64,000 nt of DNA from Arbacia lixula (lineage: Eukaryota; Echinodermata; Echinoidea; Arbacioida; Arbaciidae). Within the stretch, counting starts at the first letter, position 1; the number at the start of each line of letters is the position of its first letter. The stretch is from NCBI GenBank assembly GCA_963669155.1, contig OZ022594.1, forward strand, positions 2,763,762 to 2,827,761, given 5' to 3'. The translations under genes were made by a program, and so were the position numbers. This document shows positions 39,052-51,675 of this stretch, in pieces. Under the pieces are notes generated by a model that saw only the letters and a list, made by a program, of their open reading frames with translations, was not told the origin of the DNA and searched no databases.

Positions 39052-39147
39052 GAGTCCAGTTGAAAGTGCATCGCGCTATATATGACCGCAGAAAGATTTT
39101 TTTTTTGGCAAACTGGGTTGTTGCGCGCATGCGCACTTTACCAATAG
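39048..39147 (-). promoter_or_regulatory. Core promoter: CCAAT box, NRF1 site, TATA box, initiator
   Basis: Read on the minus strand, an inverted CCAAT (ATTGG, 39,147-39,143) is followed by a palindromic NRF1-type site containing GCGCATGCGC (about 39,124-39,137). A TATATA box follows (39,082-39,077), and TCAGTC, an initiator match, places the A at 39,051, 31 bases after the first T of the TATA box. Order and spacing fit a textbook RNA polymerase II promoter. Confidence 0.6.
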
Positions 39148-39477
39148 AGCGTTGTGATTTTTACGATACTGGGATTCTGAGACTCTGATTCCGAAAAATG
39201 CAGAACATGGAAAAATAAAATACCCCAGATCTCCCGAGTTTCATACAACTCTTGTTTTGATGCATATACGTAATGTGCTCGGGATTCGAAATACAATTTG
39301 ATAAAGATTCGCCACTATTATATTTTTTACTCATGCTACGTTTTATTTAGCCAGGGTCGTTTTCAGTGTCAAAGACTTCAAGATTAAAACAAATCACCTC
39401 AGATCCGTGTATATCTATCTATCACTCCCTTTATAGTCATTCACATTATCCTTGGTGCTTTCATTTTCGTCATTATT

Positions 39478-39830
39478 ATCATTATCACTGTCAACCCACT
39501 ACCACCATGACAACCACCACCAGCACCACTGCCATTACTACCACTATCGTCATCACCATTAATTATGTAGTCACTACTACTATGCCGTCACCACCACCAC
39601 CATCGTCATATTTCACACATCATCTCTAACATCGTCGCCATCATCATCAGCAACAATACCATCATCATAGCCACCAACATCGTTATCATCACCTCCGTAA
39701 TCATCAATACCGCCATTACCATCACCAACATCGCTATAATCATTACCCCACCCCTATCATCAGCAACACCATCATCACCATCATCATCACAATAAACTAT
39801 ATAGTCGCTAACATCATCATCAGTTCTCTT
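39478..39830. repeat. Imperfect CAT/CCA trinucleotide repeat
   Basis: Dispersed atcatc and accacc units. It resembles the 29,520-30,133 array but is more decayed. Confidence 0.9.
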
Positions 39831-40488
39831 ACAATAGAGTTGGCTTACCCTCTCCATTTGATTTTGATGTTGGGCATTATCAGGTTTTCAACGCACCTAA
39901 ATGTATTTGTTTATCATTCTTTTGAAATTTCCAAGGTAAGATTTGTCTGCTCGTCTTTACATCATGGTCCTCGTAATATGTTATGTGAATTAACAAATTG
40001 TAGTTTAGATGTTCAGAGGAACTGAAATAATTGTCTTGTCATAGAAATACTACGTTAAGTCACCGTCCCCCAAAATAGTTTGTTTTGCTTGAGTCACATA
40101 TCAGTCTACTAAGTGTCTTGTTTATGAATCTAGATACGATTATCTTGATGATTTATTCATTATTCTTCATCTTCTCATATACCAGCGCATTCATCGCGAT
40201 TCTGGGAAGATTCGTTAACTTCATTTACAAGTATCGCATCCTTTCAGTTATCAATGTAATCATGCACAGTGACCTCGATGTAACACATTATGAATCACTG
40301 CACGGACAGGGAAAGCCCGTGTGTAATGGTTGGGCTAATCAGTTATTGTTCCCTTTACTGGTTTATCCTGTTAATACTAGATACAGTAGTTATTCTTATG
40401 TTCATCATTGAGGGAAGAGGAGGGGGAGGGGGTCACCCTGTCATACCATGCATACACAGATATACAAACATTCATCTCCCCTCTTCCT

Positions 40489-40501
40489 CCCCCCCCCCTT
40501 C

Positions 40502-40548
<47 letters not shown>

Positions 40549-40564
40549 CCTCTCCCTCTGTCCA

Positions 40565-40633
<69 letters not shown>

Positions 40634-40650
40634 ATCTCTCCACCCTCTCC
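40489..40650. repeat. C-rich and CT microsatellites
   Basis: Two (CT)n blocks separated by poly-C. Confidence 0.97.
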
Positions 40651-41101
40651 CTCTCTATCTATCCATCGTCAGAACTACCATTACTAAAGTGAAGCTACAA
40701 TACCCACCCCAACATAGCACAACTCCCGATGAATTCATTCAGAGATACAAGAGCCATGACCATGATGACTGTGCGTTATCAAGCTCTGTTCGGCTATGCC
40801 ATGCTATTATTAGACGTGTTTTTACAATGTAAATGATGACGGCCACTGATTGCAAACAATAGGATGTGAAAATACCGTTTCTGTTTATCTTTCACAGCAT
40901 TGACGTGTGGTCAGAGTGTGTTCAATTTAGATTTTGATTTCATTCATTTTGTGCGCATATATTGAAGGATGTAAAATGTTAACGGAATATAAAAAGCACC
41001 ACGAGGGTCCGTGGCGTTGTGAGTTTCATCAAATATAATTTACAATGAATATCACGTTAGAAGGTTTGATTTAGAAGATGATGATATGTAATTGATGTAT
41101 A

Positions 41102-41103
41102 TT

Positions 41104-41147
<44 letters not shown>

Positions 41148-41149
41148 AA
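41102..41149. repeat. Perfect palindrome TTGACATAT...ATATGTCAA
   Basis: A TA-dinucleotide run is framed by ttgaca and tgtcaa, making a perfect inverted repeat of 48 bp that can form a cruciform. Confidence 0.85.
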
Positions 41150-42229
41150 TTGCACTGTCTGAACTACTTCTAGAGCTACCACCTGGCTACTAGTACGGAA
41201 AAAAACTTTGATTTCCTTAATCTTTTGAAACCAAAGCAGACTCTGTATGCTCTCATATAGAGCGTCCCATTAAAGTGAGATATGATTGTTGGTGTACCAA
41301 CGATCGATGAACAGGTGTAGGCCTATAGCATCGATGAATTGAATTAAAGTAAAGCGACTTTTCAACTTTCTCAGCTAATCGATAAGCCCACCCGTGTAAC
41401 TCATAATAGCTCGTCTTTAATAGATCTTACTCTGATCAGCGATACAATAATGACAATAGTTTAGAACTCAGTTCAGAAATAGGTTTCAGTGATCACGCAG
41501 GTGTATTCGCGGCCATTATCACGATTAAAGCCTTAACCCCTAAGTTTGTACACGCAATATAATACCTTCACTCTTTTATGGACTTCATGGACTGAAGAAC
41601 CCACATTCTTACAAAACTCTTTTGAAATAGATTGTTCGGATATCCGAGATTTAGTGTGCATAGGCTCGAGTGGTCATGCAGTTGTATACATGACTATTAA
41701 AGAAATTAAAGCCACAAGATCGCATAAAACGAATCATCTTTTCACTCTACTAGGAACTTCGATGAAGGCCCTTTCTTTACAAGATTTAAACTAAATTGTT
41801 CGGAAATCCGGAGTTCAGTCTGTAAGCTTCAGTGATTATGTAAGTTGTGAAAGTGGCCATCAAAGCCTCAATTCCATAGTTTGCATGCGCAAACTAATCG
41901 CTCTCTTAAGAACTTTAATGGAGACCCTTTTTAAAATGATAATAGATTGATTTAGTTTCTTCTTGGATATTGAACATTTTAAACAGTTGTGGGGCAAGTT
42001 TAACTCGGATTCTGTTCAGTTGAGCGATAACCATGCTCCGTATATTACGGTTCGAGCGAACCAATAACGGACCACTAGAAGTACTTTTGCTGTCTCTTTC
42101 TTCGTAATTTTGTTTGTTCTTCTTCTTCATTCGATCTCTTCCTTCCAATTTCCAGCATAGGGTAATCCATCCCATCAATACAAGATTAAATGATGAGAAA
42201 ATGAAAAATATCATTAATTTTTCTTCTTC

Positions 42230-42322
42230 ACCTTACTCTTCTTCTTCTTCTTCTTCTTCTTCTTCTTCTTCTTCTTCTTCTTCTTCTTCTTCTTCTTCTT
42301 CTTCTTCTTCTTCTTCTTCTTC
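42230..42322. repeat. TTC trinucleotide repeat, about 30 units
   Basis: Nearly pure (TTC)n. Confidence 0.98.
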
Positions 42323-43499
42323 ACCCTTTTCCTTCTCCTCCACCTTCCTCTCTCTATCCCACCTCTCCTCCTCCTCCGTCTAAACGGGTCTTTAATCCCG
42401 AGACTTATTTTTCCTTGCAGGAAGGTCGAAGGTGAGAGGTGAGCCGACATCCAAGAAGCTTGGGGTAAAATCTCTGATCCCTGGTAGCTCGTAAGACGTT
42501 CATTACCAGGAATCACAAATACTGTTTCTTTCATCACTATGATTTCCCTCTGCTTAAACGAGGACCGGGAATTCACATTTCTGCTTATATCTCCCATTCC
42601 CCCCATTCCCCCCTCCCCCCCCCCCCACCCCTCCCCCCCCCCCCTCCTCTCCATGCCTAAGGCTCCGACCCTATGAACTGTGGTGAGGGCACACCTGCCG
42701 AGAGAGAAGATGGGGATGTTTTGCTCGCTAAGATGATGGATTTCTTTGGAATAGATCACATCTTTTCTCGCTACACGCCCATAATGCGCGCTAGTAACAA
42801 GCAGGACCCGATGAATGCAGGGTATAAACAAAGGAACGGTTGCGAAGAGGGGAAGAACAAAAGGGTCCAGGGTGGTATTCTGCGAACGAACTGAAGTTTT
42901 GACTTAAGTCCCCAAATGAGATTACACTGTATTTTGGACTTACTTTTCATGAGTTTGCGCGCTGCATAATCTATACTCAGTGGATTTAAAGAATTGCTTC
43001 GCTAATAAACACGGAGTGTTTTAAGTCTATGGGCGGCTTGCTCCATGTATCTTTGGTGTATGAACTCTCTTTCGTTAAGAATTTCATTGTTGCCAAACCG
43101 GAGTAGAATCAACAGCCAAGTCTTTTTCACTACCAAAGTCGCTTCCGACAATACAAACAAGGCCGTCAAAACAAGTGAAAGGCAAGAAAGGGGCTTTCCC
43201 GAGCCAGGTTTCCCTTGGCTCGGGGCAGGCCCATTGAGTCGCAGCGGGCTACCAGTTGTGTTAAATGCGGATTGAAGTCCGGTGTCTCCGAAAATAAGTG
43301 TTTTCATTTGAAAATCACTAAGTGAAAGTGTTTTGTTACACTTTCGTAGACAATATAAGTAATTATAGCACATGAGACAATATATCACATGACTGCAGAC
43401 CTGTTGACATTGTTTGAGGTCTTTATCCCGACGCATGCCCTTTATCTTCGTGTGCCAGCCAAACTGTTACCCTCTAGCTCCATCTAGCCCAAGATTTCT

Positions 43500-43630
43500 T
43501 GGGAAATTTTCTCGACCAAATAGCTAGCTATTTCGCCTGATCTGGCTAATAAAGACGCAAATAGCTAGCTAGTTCGTGATCTGGCTAGCTAACCCGATCA
43601 GAACACGCTCGCTATTTCGCCCACATCGGG
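43500..43630. repeat. TAGCTAGC-rich local repeat
   Basis: Repeated blocks atagctagct, gatctggcta and tatttcgcc are arranged in short direct and inverted order. The unit is irregular. Confidence 0.6.
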
Positions 43631-44828
43631 CTTATGAAGATACCCCTCATCATGCTTATGGGGGTTTTGTGTGTTACTTGTTCAAAAATGTATCAATGGT
43701 GGGCGAATGATTATATTACTTTCCACTGAAGTACTGAGTACGGTTCAACTATGCGAAATAGATAGTTGTTTGACTGTAGACTTAAGGAAGATATCAGAAA
43801 TGCTCTAAATATAGAAAAGGCTACAATTCATTGTTTATCAATTTTTACTGTTGTGGCTACAATCGTGACAACAAAACATATATTTCTACCTCATATGTGC
43901 GTTCATACATGTGTACATGTATCTGTTTCTGGCGAATCAACCCGACCTAGCCTTTCCTGAAATCACGGATTACTCGATCGCCTGACGATAGTGCGATATC
44001 GCGGTCAATGTTGGTCGGTGCCGTACCCATAACAGAAAGATGAACTTACACCTCCCTCGATGTCATAATCTGAAAACGATAAATTTCCCTCAAGACTAAT
44101 CGGTCACCACCATCTGACTTTGAGGTGAGTCGCGTCATGAATGTTATCTGGTCGCCATAAATCTGTAGATGTATGCAGTCATAGTGAAGATAGCTCTATA
44201 GCGTTCATGGTCTGTTTTGATCAATGATTCTTCACATCATAATCATGTGTAGCCCGATTGCATTCAACACGTGACATGCCTGATGTCATGCGCTATTTTT
44301 AGCGCCGAAATTCCTTGGCTTCTCGGCTGTTGGATAATTCAATTCCAAAGTAGATACGGGTCTAGTACTGATTAGACTAGTTCTCCTATATTTGTGTGCT
44401 ATACAGCAGGTAGCCGGACAAGGATTAGTGTGCAATCTGAAATCAGGTCCGTAAATTGTAGAGTTTGAATGAAAATACTCAACATCAACATGATGAAGGA
44501 AACCATTTGTAAAGAATTGCGATTGATCACAACTTGACTTGTTATTGATACCAATCCTTACTACCATGACTACGTACATTAAAAATAAGGGAGTGGACTT
44601 GCAATCGATTCAGAACGCTCGCAACTCTTTACAAGATGGGGCGCCAAGTTCCCTGAGAGCGGTGAATAAAGTAAAACACCGTCCGTTTGTTTCTTACCAT
44701 TAGGATCATGGTCTTAGTTCCTTGCTGATTATTCTCGATCTCCAACATTCATTCCTGTATTATAGCACATGGTTGATACAAAATATCTTTGAGAGTGGGA
44801 GAGAGAACAGTGAGGAGAGGAAGGAGGA

Positions 44829-45114
44829 GAAGAAGGAGAAGAAGAAGAAGAAGAAGAAGAAGAAGAAGAAGAAGAAGAAGAAGAAGAAGAAGAACAAGAA
44901 GAAGAAGAAGAAGAACAAGAAGAAGAAGAAGAACAAGAAGAAGAAGAAGAAGAAGAACAAGAAGAAGAAGAAGAAGAAGAAGAACAAGAAGAAGAAGGAG
45001 AAGAAGAAGAAGAAGAAGAAGAAGAAGAAGAAGAACAAGAACAAGAACAAGAAGAACAAGAACAAGAACAAGAAGAAGAAGAAGGAGAAGGAGAAGAAGA
45101 AGAAGAAGCAAGAA
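44829..45114. repeat. AAG/GAA repeat, about 285 bp
   Basis: (AAG)n with regular AAC and GAG interruptions. All long Lys-, Arg-, Leu- or Phe-rich frames here come from the repeat. Confidence 0.98.
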
Positions 45115-47149
45115 GGGAGGGGAGAGAGGTAACAATGTCCTGAATGAGTTAGTAGAAAATTTGGTTACATTTTCGCCTTCCACGTCCATGGCGCCGTGCT
45201 TGATTTCATCAATACACACAGTTGCTAGATTACTTTAGACACAGTTTACGTAATGAATATGGCGTGGGTCATATTATAACAATGTCACCATGTTTTTGCA
45301 AAACAATCCCGGAGCTCCGAAACAAAAATAACATGATGACCCAAGATATCGAAACACGATGAGGCTGACCTTAAATTATTGACAGTAATCAGGAAGCATA
45401 GTTAATCAGCACAGATGAGATTCTTTGAATCATCCACCACTTGACCACGCTGTGCTCTACTGGTCAATGTCCTTTTGCTATAGCGTTCTGTACAAGGTCG
45501 GGGAGGCTTTGTTTTTCTTGGGAAATATTTTGTTTAAAGGTGGGGTTTTCATTTTTGCAGACCATAAGTATAGTGATGTGGAAAAAAATGATATACATGT
45601 AGAAGGGAAAAGTGTTAAACTTTGTTTAGATCGTATAGAAATCCCATACAGCAAGAGCTGAGCTGACACATTAAAGGTGGAGAAGTTTCTTCAGATATGT
45701 ATTCACAAAAAAAGTGACTTGCAATGATAAGTGTTGCCCCCCCCCCCACCCCTTAGTGTTTAATTTATTTATTTTATTTTTTTTTTGGGGGGGGGGGGCG
45801 GAAGCAAGACATCATCGCAAACATTTAAATGAAAAAAAGGGAAAACTAAAAAAGCGAAGGACCCGCATAGCCCGTACCTTATATGCAAATCCTATTTTAT
45901 AATTTTGAGTCAAAAACTCTCAAAATTTAGCGTGAAAATATAATTATATTGAAATGTCTAGAACAAATGGAGTAGAAGCTATAATGTCACAACCTCGTGA
46001 AAAACTTGCCAATTTGCATCCACCAAATATCGATGCTCGTATCACATAAAATAGTCGCAAATTGTATTATTAGTAGCTCAAGTTTCCTCGATTTTCGTGA
46101 TGCCCTGATGTTATTTTTATTCAGAGAAATTGAGAGAAAAAAAAATGAGAGCAAAAACTTGCAGTGAAGAATTAGTTTCCATGCCTCGATTTCATCGTTA
46201 AGTCGTGCATGTACCCATTAAAGACAGCCCGTTCCTTTGTCAGATCACCACAAAACCATCGAAACATTGGAAATAAATATAGAGAAGTGTTAGTAAGCTG
46301 TATATTCACAATTTGAAACTGATACGTAGTGTAAAATTCAAATAATGCACGTAACAACGTCTGATTAATAGTCTTTACCTCAGGCTCTTAGCAGTTTGTG
46401 TTGAAATATCTGCTTTATTGATGAATCTGTTTATTAAATTATAAAACGCATTATGAAAAAAATGTTCTATAGAAGGAATTATCTCCAAAGTTTGGGAATT
46501 AATCATAAAATAAGGATTTCACACATGCAAAAGAACCACATAGATACTGTAACAAAGACTAATAGTTTTTTCGTAGTACGAAAAAAGTCGGTTTGAAATT
46601 TAACGGCTGAAATTTTTACATATACAGAAAGCTTCAACATGCTATATTCTTAGAAATGGTCTTGAATCACACTTTCTTCAATTTACGATTGTGATAGACG
46701 ATTTCAAATTTTAAGCTTACAAAAGGGACGGACAAACTTTAAGGCATGTCACTTTAGATATTATTTCTGGTATAACATATTGTATGTGAAGTGGTTGCAA
46801 TAACATATATATATACCGGTGAATATTTAAAATGCATATGTGTGCTATGGATGCAACCCGCTTGCGACTTCATGCTGAAGTTTGAATTGTTATCGCTCTG
46901 AAAACTACATTAAAGGTTCAACGCATACATTTGCCTGCACAAAAAGCCGTTGGTGACATTATTGGGCCTCTGGGTTCTTTCCGTAAACTCAGAAGAAGAA
47001 AGTGACATAATGGCGTGGGTTGAATCATTGTTTACATTATGGTTGCAGTTCAATGTCGACCTAGCCTTTGAACAAATAGCAGAACACCAGTACCTTGGGT
47101 CCAAACGCTGAATACAAATATGTTTAAAAATTGGGTCTGTAAGTGTTTA

Positions 47150-47151
<2 letters not shown>

Positions 47152-47220
<69 letters not shown>
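47152..47220. repeat. GT microsatellite
   Basis: Pure (GT)n of over 60 bp. Confidence 0.98.
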
Positions 47221-47221
<1 letters not shown>

Positions 47222-47570
47222 TGTCGCTGTGTATGAGCGTATATGAGAAAGGGAGGGATACACCAATAAAAACAAAACCTATTGGAAATCTAGCAATCAA
47301 TACAATTCTGCTAAAAGACAGTTTTTAGGTTATGATTTTTAGGAAAGTTCTTACTCATTATAATCTTTTACTTTCCGAGGTATTTAGAAAATCAGATTTG
47401 TTGACCTGCAAAGGGCTTCACAGTTTTTGATTAACACAGTACATGGATTGCGGTGTGCTACAGTAAATGCAGATTGGGGCTGTGTGGTAATACAATACGT
47501 TATCATTATTTTTCGCTGTGTCCACTCTTCTTTAATTTACACTCTTTCAACAACCATTTCCTTTCTTTCT

Positions 47571-47591
47571 CTCTATGTCTCTGTCTCTGTC

Positions 47592-47643
<52 letters not shown>

Positions 47644-47647
47644 TCTC
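47571..47647. repeat. CT microsatellite
   Basis: tctctgtc units and then pure (CT)n. Confidence 0.97.
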
Positions 47648-47844
47648 CCATGTTTCTTCTCTTAACTCCCTTCTCGTGGTCGTGGTCTTATACAGTCTAC
47701 TTTACATCATTCCGTTTTGCTAACGCCTCTCTCTTTCACTACTCTCTTCTCAATTACCCCTCTAGCTGAACCTACTGTCGAAAAGAAGACTAGACCTCCG
47801 AGCGGGAGTTAGACTGCCGAGCAGATATCTACATATCTTCCACA

Positions 47845-48195
47845 CTAAGATTTCTTAACTTCTGTTATTGTACCTTTGGTTAAATTGATACGACTTGTGG
47901 TTTCGAGGGCACCTGTCTTTGTTTTATCAAGATTGACAGGTAGAGTAATTTGCATAATACAATCCATTCGAGTTTCAAGGTGCTTGGGACCAAGCCGATT
48001 ACCTCGCTTAAGCAAAATCTGGTTATCATTAATATTGAACACATAGGTTGGCACAAATTGGGAGCGGAAGAATTGCCTCAGAACCAAGTACAGGTGGGTT
48101 GATGTATCTGTGCTCTGTATAAGGGGATTGAACTGTACGACTTTTTCAGGCATGCACGGATCCCTCCAGTATCCGGTAAAAAAAAAAATCCGCAA
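47845..48195 (-). other. 116-codon open frame of unknown nature
   Basis: The minus-strand frame is free of simple repeats and protein-like (YWRDPCMPEKVVQFNPLIQS, then NINDNQILLKRGNRLGPKHL, and TGALETTSRINLTKGTITEV). No splice sites or family motif stand out. It could be a remnant of a retroelement polyprotein. No start context or partner frame supports a working gene. Confidence 0.3.
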
Positions 48196-48732
48196 AGAAA
48201 TACTCTAGTTACCTTCCAATCACTGGGATTTTTTCAACGATCGGCAAAGAATGAGGGTGAATGTGCAATATATAACTCTAAATACACTATTGGTCGAAGC
48301 CTATATTTTGAGAGTATACTTTTTAGTCAATTATACGGGTTAGGCCCGGAATATTCTGTTGACGTTTTTAATTCGCATCATCCAAGCACATTGTTACTAG
48401 AGATAGGACAAAGAAAGGGAAGAATATAAAAGGCTACGGGAGCAATGGTTGGTTATCATATCGAGATAAAAGGAAAACAACAAATTGATTAAAAAAAGAT
48501 TACGCAATGGTTGCCAGGCGTTCAGGTGTTCGTGACTTTGGGCTAATTAATCGACGACCTTTTACCGACTACCATAAGTGCCCTTCTGATATGGCGATCT
48601 CGGCGCAAAGCATGTCTCTTCATAAACTCGAGGAATCAAGCCCCGAAAGGCCCTGACCCTTTAGGGGAGGAAACAAGGCTGATCCTTATCACATGGTGCC
48701 AAACCGCAAAATGCCTTGAACCTTTATTAGAT

Positions 48733-48815
48733 CGAGTCACACGAGGATTCGAACCCGTGCAAGGCACAAGTGTGAGCTCACTGCCGGCGCCTTAGACCTC
48801 TCGGCCATAATAGCG
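48733..48815 (-). repeat. tRNA-derived SINE or tRNA pseudogene
   Basis: On the minus strand it has an A-box-like TGGCCGAGAGG (48,808-48,797) and a B box GGGTTCGAATCC (48,756-48,745) in Leu/Ser-tRNA-like order, with a palindromic insert gtgagctcac. The acceptor stem does not pair and the T stem needs a bulge, so it is not a working tRNA. Confidence 0.55.
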
Positions 48816-50551
48816 TCGGTGCTGAATCCGGAGAATTTACTTGGTACATGGTGATGTTTATGTCTATATTTGTATCCCTCCACAGTGAACATGTTAGCGA
48901 CCCAAAGCTGTAAATGTATCGTGCCCGAAGTCGTTCATACACTATGAACATGTTCTTTTGTTATGCAGACAGAATTTAAAAGGGGCCCTATGAAATTGTG
49001 TGCTCAAAACAAAAGATCGTCTCCATAGTGTCATTAATACACACAGACCCATTGTACACACATAGTCATGGCCGGTTGTATGTAGAAATTCATGTTAAAT
49101 CTAATGTGTAGATATTTAATGGTTAGGACGATATACGATGGATGTTAGAATGATGTTGTTTCAGTGTTGCATAGAGTCCATCGTGCAGACCTATTGAATA
49201 GGCCTAAGCCGTTTTCGCAATCTATTCATAACTTTAACCCTAACACGCTATGGTATTTACCTGTATCTGTTGATTCAGTCTCAATTGGTGGAATGCACTC
49301 AGAATATATTAGTTGTTGCTTCTTGACAAACCTGGGACAAACTTTGGGATAACCCTTAACGTACTGATCGAAAGACGTGCATACGATTTGCATACATAAT
49401 GTAAATGGTCTATTGAAGAAACAGTGGTTAACTGGATACTAATAAACAGTTGGTAAATTGATTGCTGTTACCCGTTTGCTTTGCTTGTACTTTAGTAACA
49501 TCTAGATTTCCACAGCGTCATATAAAAAAGTAAAAAGGAGTGATTTTAGGGTCATGTTGTCATGAAAAAAAATGGGGCGGTTAAGAAATAAACACGCATA
49601 TTCAGTTTTCAATGTATTACTTGTTGTAATAATTTAAGTTCAAATTGTTTTAAGATAGTATTTTAACAAATTTATTGACAATGCTTTGATGTTCCATGTG
49701 CCGGGCTGACATTTAGCTGTTGTCAACTTGAAAAGAAATTTCTTTAATTGCCCGTTTGTCTCTAGAAGCCTTGTTTTTGACAAATTTGTTTTCAACCACA
49801 AGGAAGATGAGGGCAGATTATGACAGATTCTTTACTCTGCTTCATTTCGAGAAGTAATGAGGAATCATTAAAAAATCGGACATATAAGATATTTGTTTTA
49901 CAAAATTGACTAATTTCTTCACTTTCCGACATCTTGTGCAGTTGTTGGATTCAACCATTTTGTATTACATGTATTTCATAAACTTTGTGGAAGTCAAAAT
50001 CGAAGTTATTAAGCAATGGGGGAAACAAAAGGGTTACCTACCACCACAATGAAGTGATTGTGCGACTATATGCGTATGTGCGTGTGTGTGTGTGGGGGGG
50101 GGGGGATTTTTCTTACGACAATGGATATCAGTCCGGGGATATATGGGGGAATATGATTGGTGGAAAAACAATGTTGATAAACAGATTCATGTAGGTTATC
50201 AGCACAATCACAATAATGGGGGAATTCACACTCACAACCACGACAACAGAGGGATATTTCCGCGTATTGAAATGCAGTGCTGGAGTTGATGAAAGGAAAT
50301 CCTGGATCAAACGACCAAGCGGAAAGACGTTCCTTACCGCTGGTGTACATTGCACATTTCCTATCAGCTAAGGTGGCCTGGGATGACGGTAGTCTACACG
50401 CAGACTCACTTGATCGACTCTCACAGAACATTAGACTAATACATGTACCTTTTTATGTACATGTATATGTATATGAGAGTTAGACGGCAGTTTCAGACCC
50501 ATTGATCCAAACCCCACTCCTGATTGGCTAACATCGATCTTATTCATCTTA

Positions 50552-50588
50552 CTCTCTCTGCCTCTCTCTGTCTCTCTTTCTCTCTCTC

Positions 50589-50634
<46 letters not shown>

Positions 50635-50655
50635 CACACACACACACACACACAC
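50552..50655. repeat. CT and CA microsatellites
   Basis: (CT)n followed by (CA)n. Confidence 0.97.
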
Positions 50656-51547
50656 CTACACACATTTATAGTCACATGCACTAGCATGCAAAAAACACAC
50701 TTGCAACTTCACACACACACTTTTTTGTCCTGTTTGAACAAAAGAAAGGATATTTCTTGTACAGATGTGTACTTTTAAATGCTTTTCATCTTTAATCTCA
50801 TTTCAGTTCTCTGAGAGTCATACAATTTGTGTTTTAAATTTTAACATGTGACAACCCCCCCCCCCCTTCATAAGACTTTACAGTGATTGTTATCTCCATG
50901 GCAGTAGCCAATCAACTTGGAGCTTATTCATGGTTGCCACAGTAGTTACACAAACCATAAGCTTACAAGGAGTGGAAACAAGAAAGCAAGTTGCAATGTT
51001 TGTCATGGTCTGATCATAGTGGGTGTGCAGAAGAGGAAAGCGCAATCCTGAGATCATGGACTAGTCCAAAGAAATCAAATCGATCCATTCTCATCCTATG
51101 ATATGGACTGATGACTGACTGCTATAAGCTCAGAACTGAGAGAAGTGGCACTCCATGATCGCTTATGTCCCAGGATACATCACTTAGATACATAGATATC
51201 TAACGACAGGAAATCAAAGAAATAAATAACACCCATTAAGTGGAAGGATCATCTTCGAGATGAAATGAAATATAACTTTACATAATCATTTATCCAGTCA
51301 GCAGTTGGAATCTTTCCAAAACCCTCAAAATCAAATCTAATACATGTATGAACATGTCATGAATTGATAACATCTGTAATCACTTTTCCTTTTTTCTTCC
51401 TTAACACTAATCCTTCAAGTTGAAAACATACGACTATGGATTCAAACCTGCATCGATATGCACCAAACCAGGAACATTCATGAAATATGGTGCATTTATA
51501 AGTATTCAACATTCAAATAATAGGAAATTTAATGTGTATGGTCGCGT

Positions 51548-51675
51548 TTAGTCCACATTCATGGCGTCATCATCGTCATCCTTCTTTCCGTCCTTGGTAC
51601 CTTCCCCTTTCTTGTCATCCTTTGAGGATGAGGGAGCCGTTCCCCCTTGTAATGCGGTGCTAAAGGCTTCGATAT
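51548..51675 (-). CDS. ADRM1: ADRM1 terminal coding exon
   Basis: The exon starts after acceptor tgtgtttgcag with a split Asp codon and encodes [16 protein letters not shown] followed by a charged tail ([19 protein letters not shown]) ending AMNVD and TAA. Human ADRM1 ends with a similar Lys/Asp tail and MSLD. I saw no clear polyadenylation signal close downstream. Confidence 0.93.

Larger units (their letters stand above)
39148..51547. other. Probable intergenic region between the two minus-strand genes
   Basis: It holds CAT/CCA, CT, TA, TTC, AAG, GT and CT/CA microsatellites, the TAGCTAGC block, a tRNA-like copy and one unexplained 116-codon frame. Small splice-flanked segments at about 44,047-44,066 and 44,708-44,722 on the minus strand are too short to call. 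I see no confirmed gene. Confidence 0.5.

Noticed and set aside
42214..42831. 205-codon minus-strand frame with a poly-Lys tail
   Set aside because: Over a third is the TTC repeat and poly-G/C runs; the rest shows no motif or splice support.
44047..44722. Two minus-strand micro-exons (about 20 and 15 nt) flanked by acceptor- and donor-like sites
   Set aside because: They could be fitted in phase upstream of the 17,117 exon, but the 21,661 exon fits better and these are too short to distinguish from chance.
44722..45238. Long Lys-, Arg-, Leu- and Phe-rich open frames on both strands
   Set aside because: They come entirely from the AAG/TTC repeat; several frames are open at once and no flanking coding signal exists.
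45425..45661. 78-codon plus-strand frame ending RIEIPYSKS
   Set aside because: An acceptor-like site lies inside it, but nothing connects it to another exon and no family is recognisable.
48733..48815. Functional tRNA gene
   Set aside because: A and B boxes are present but the acceptor stem does not pair and the T stem is bulged.
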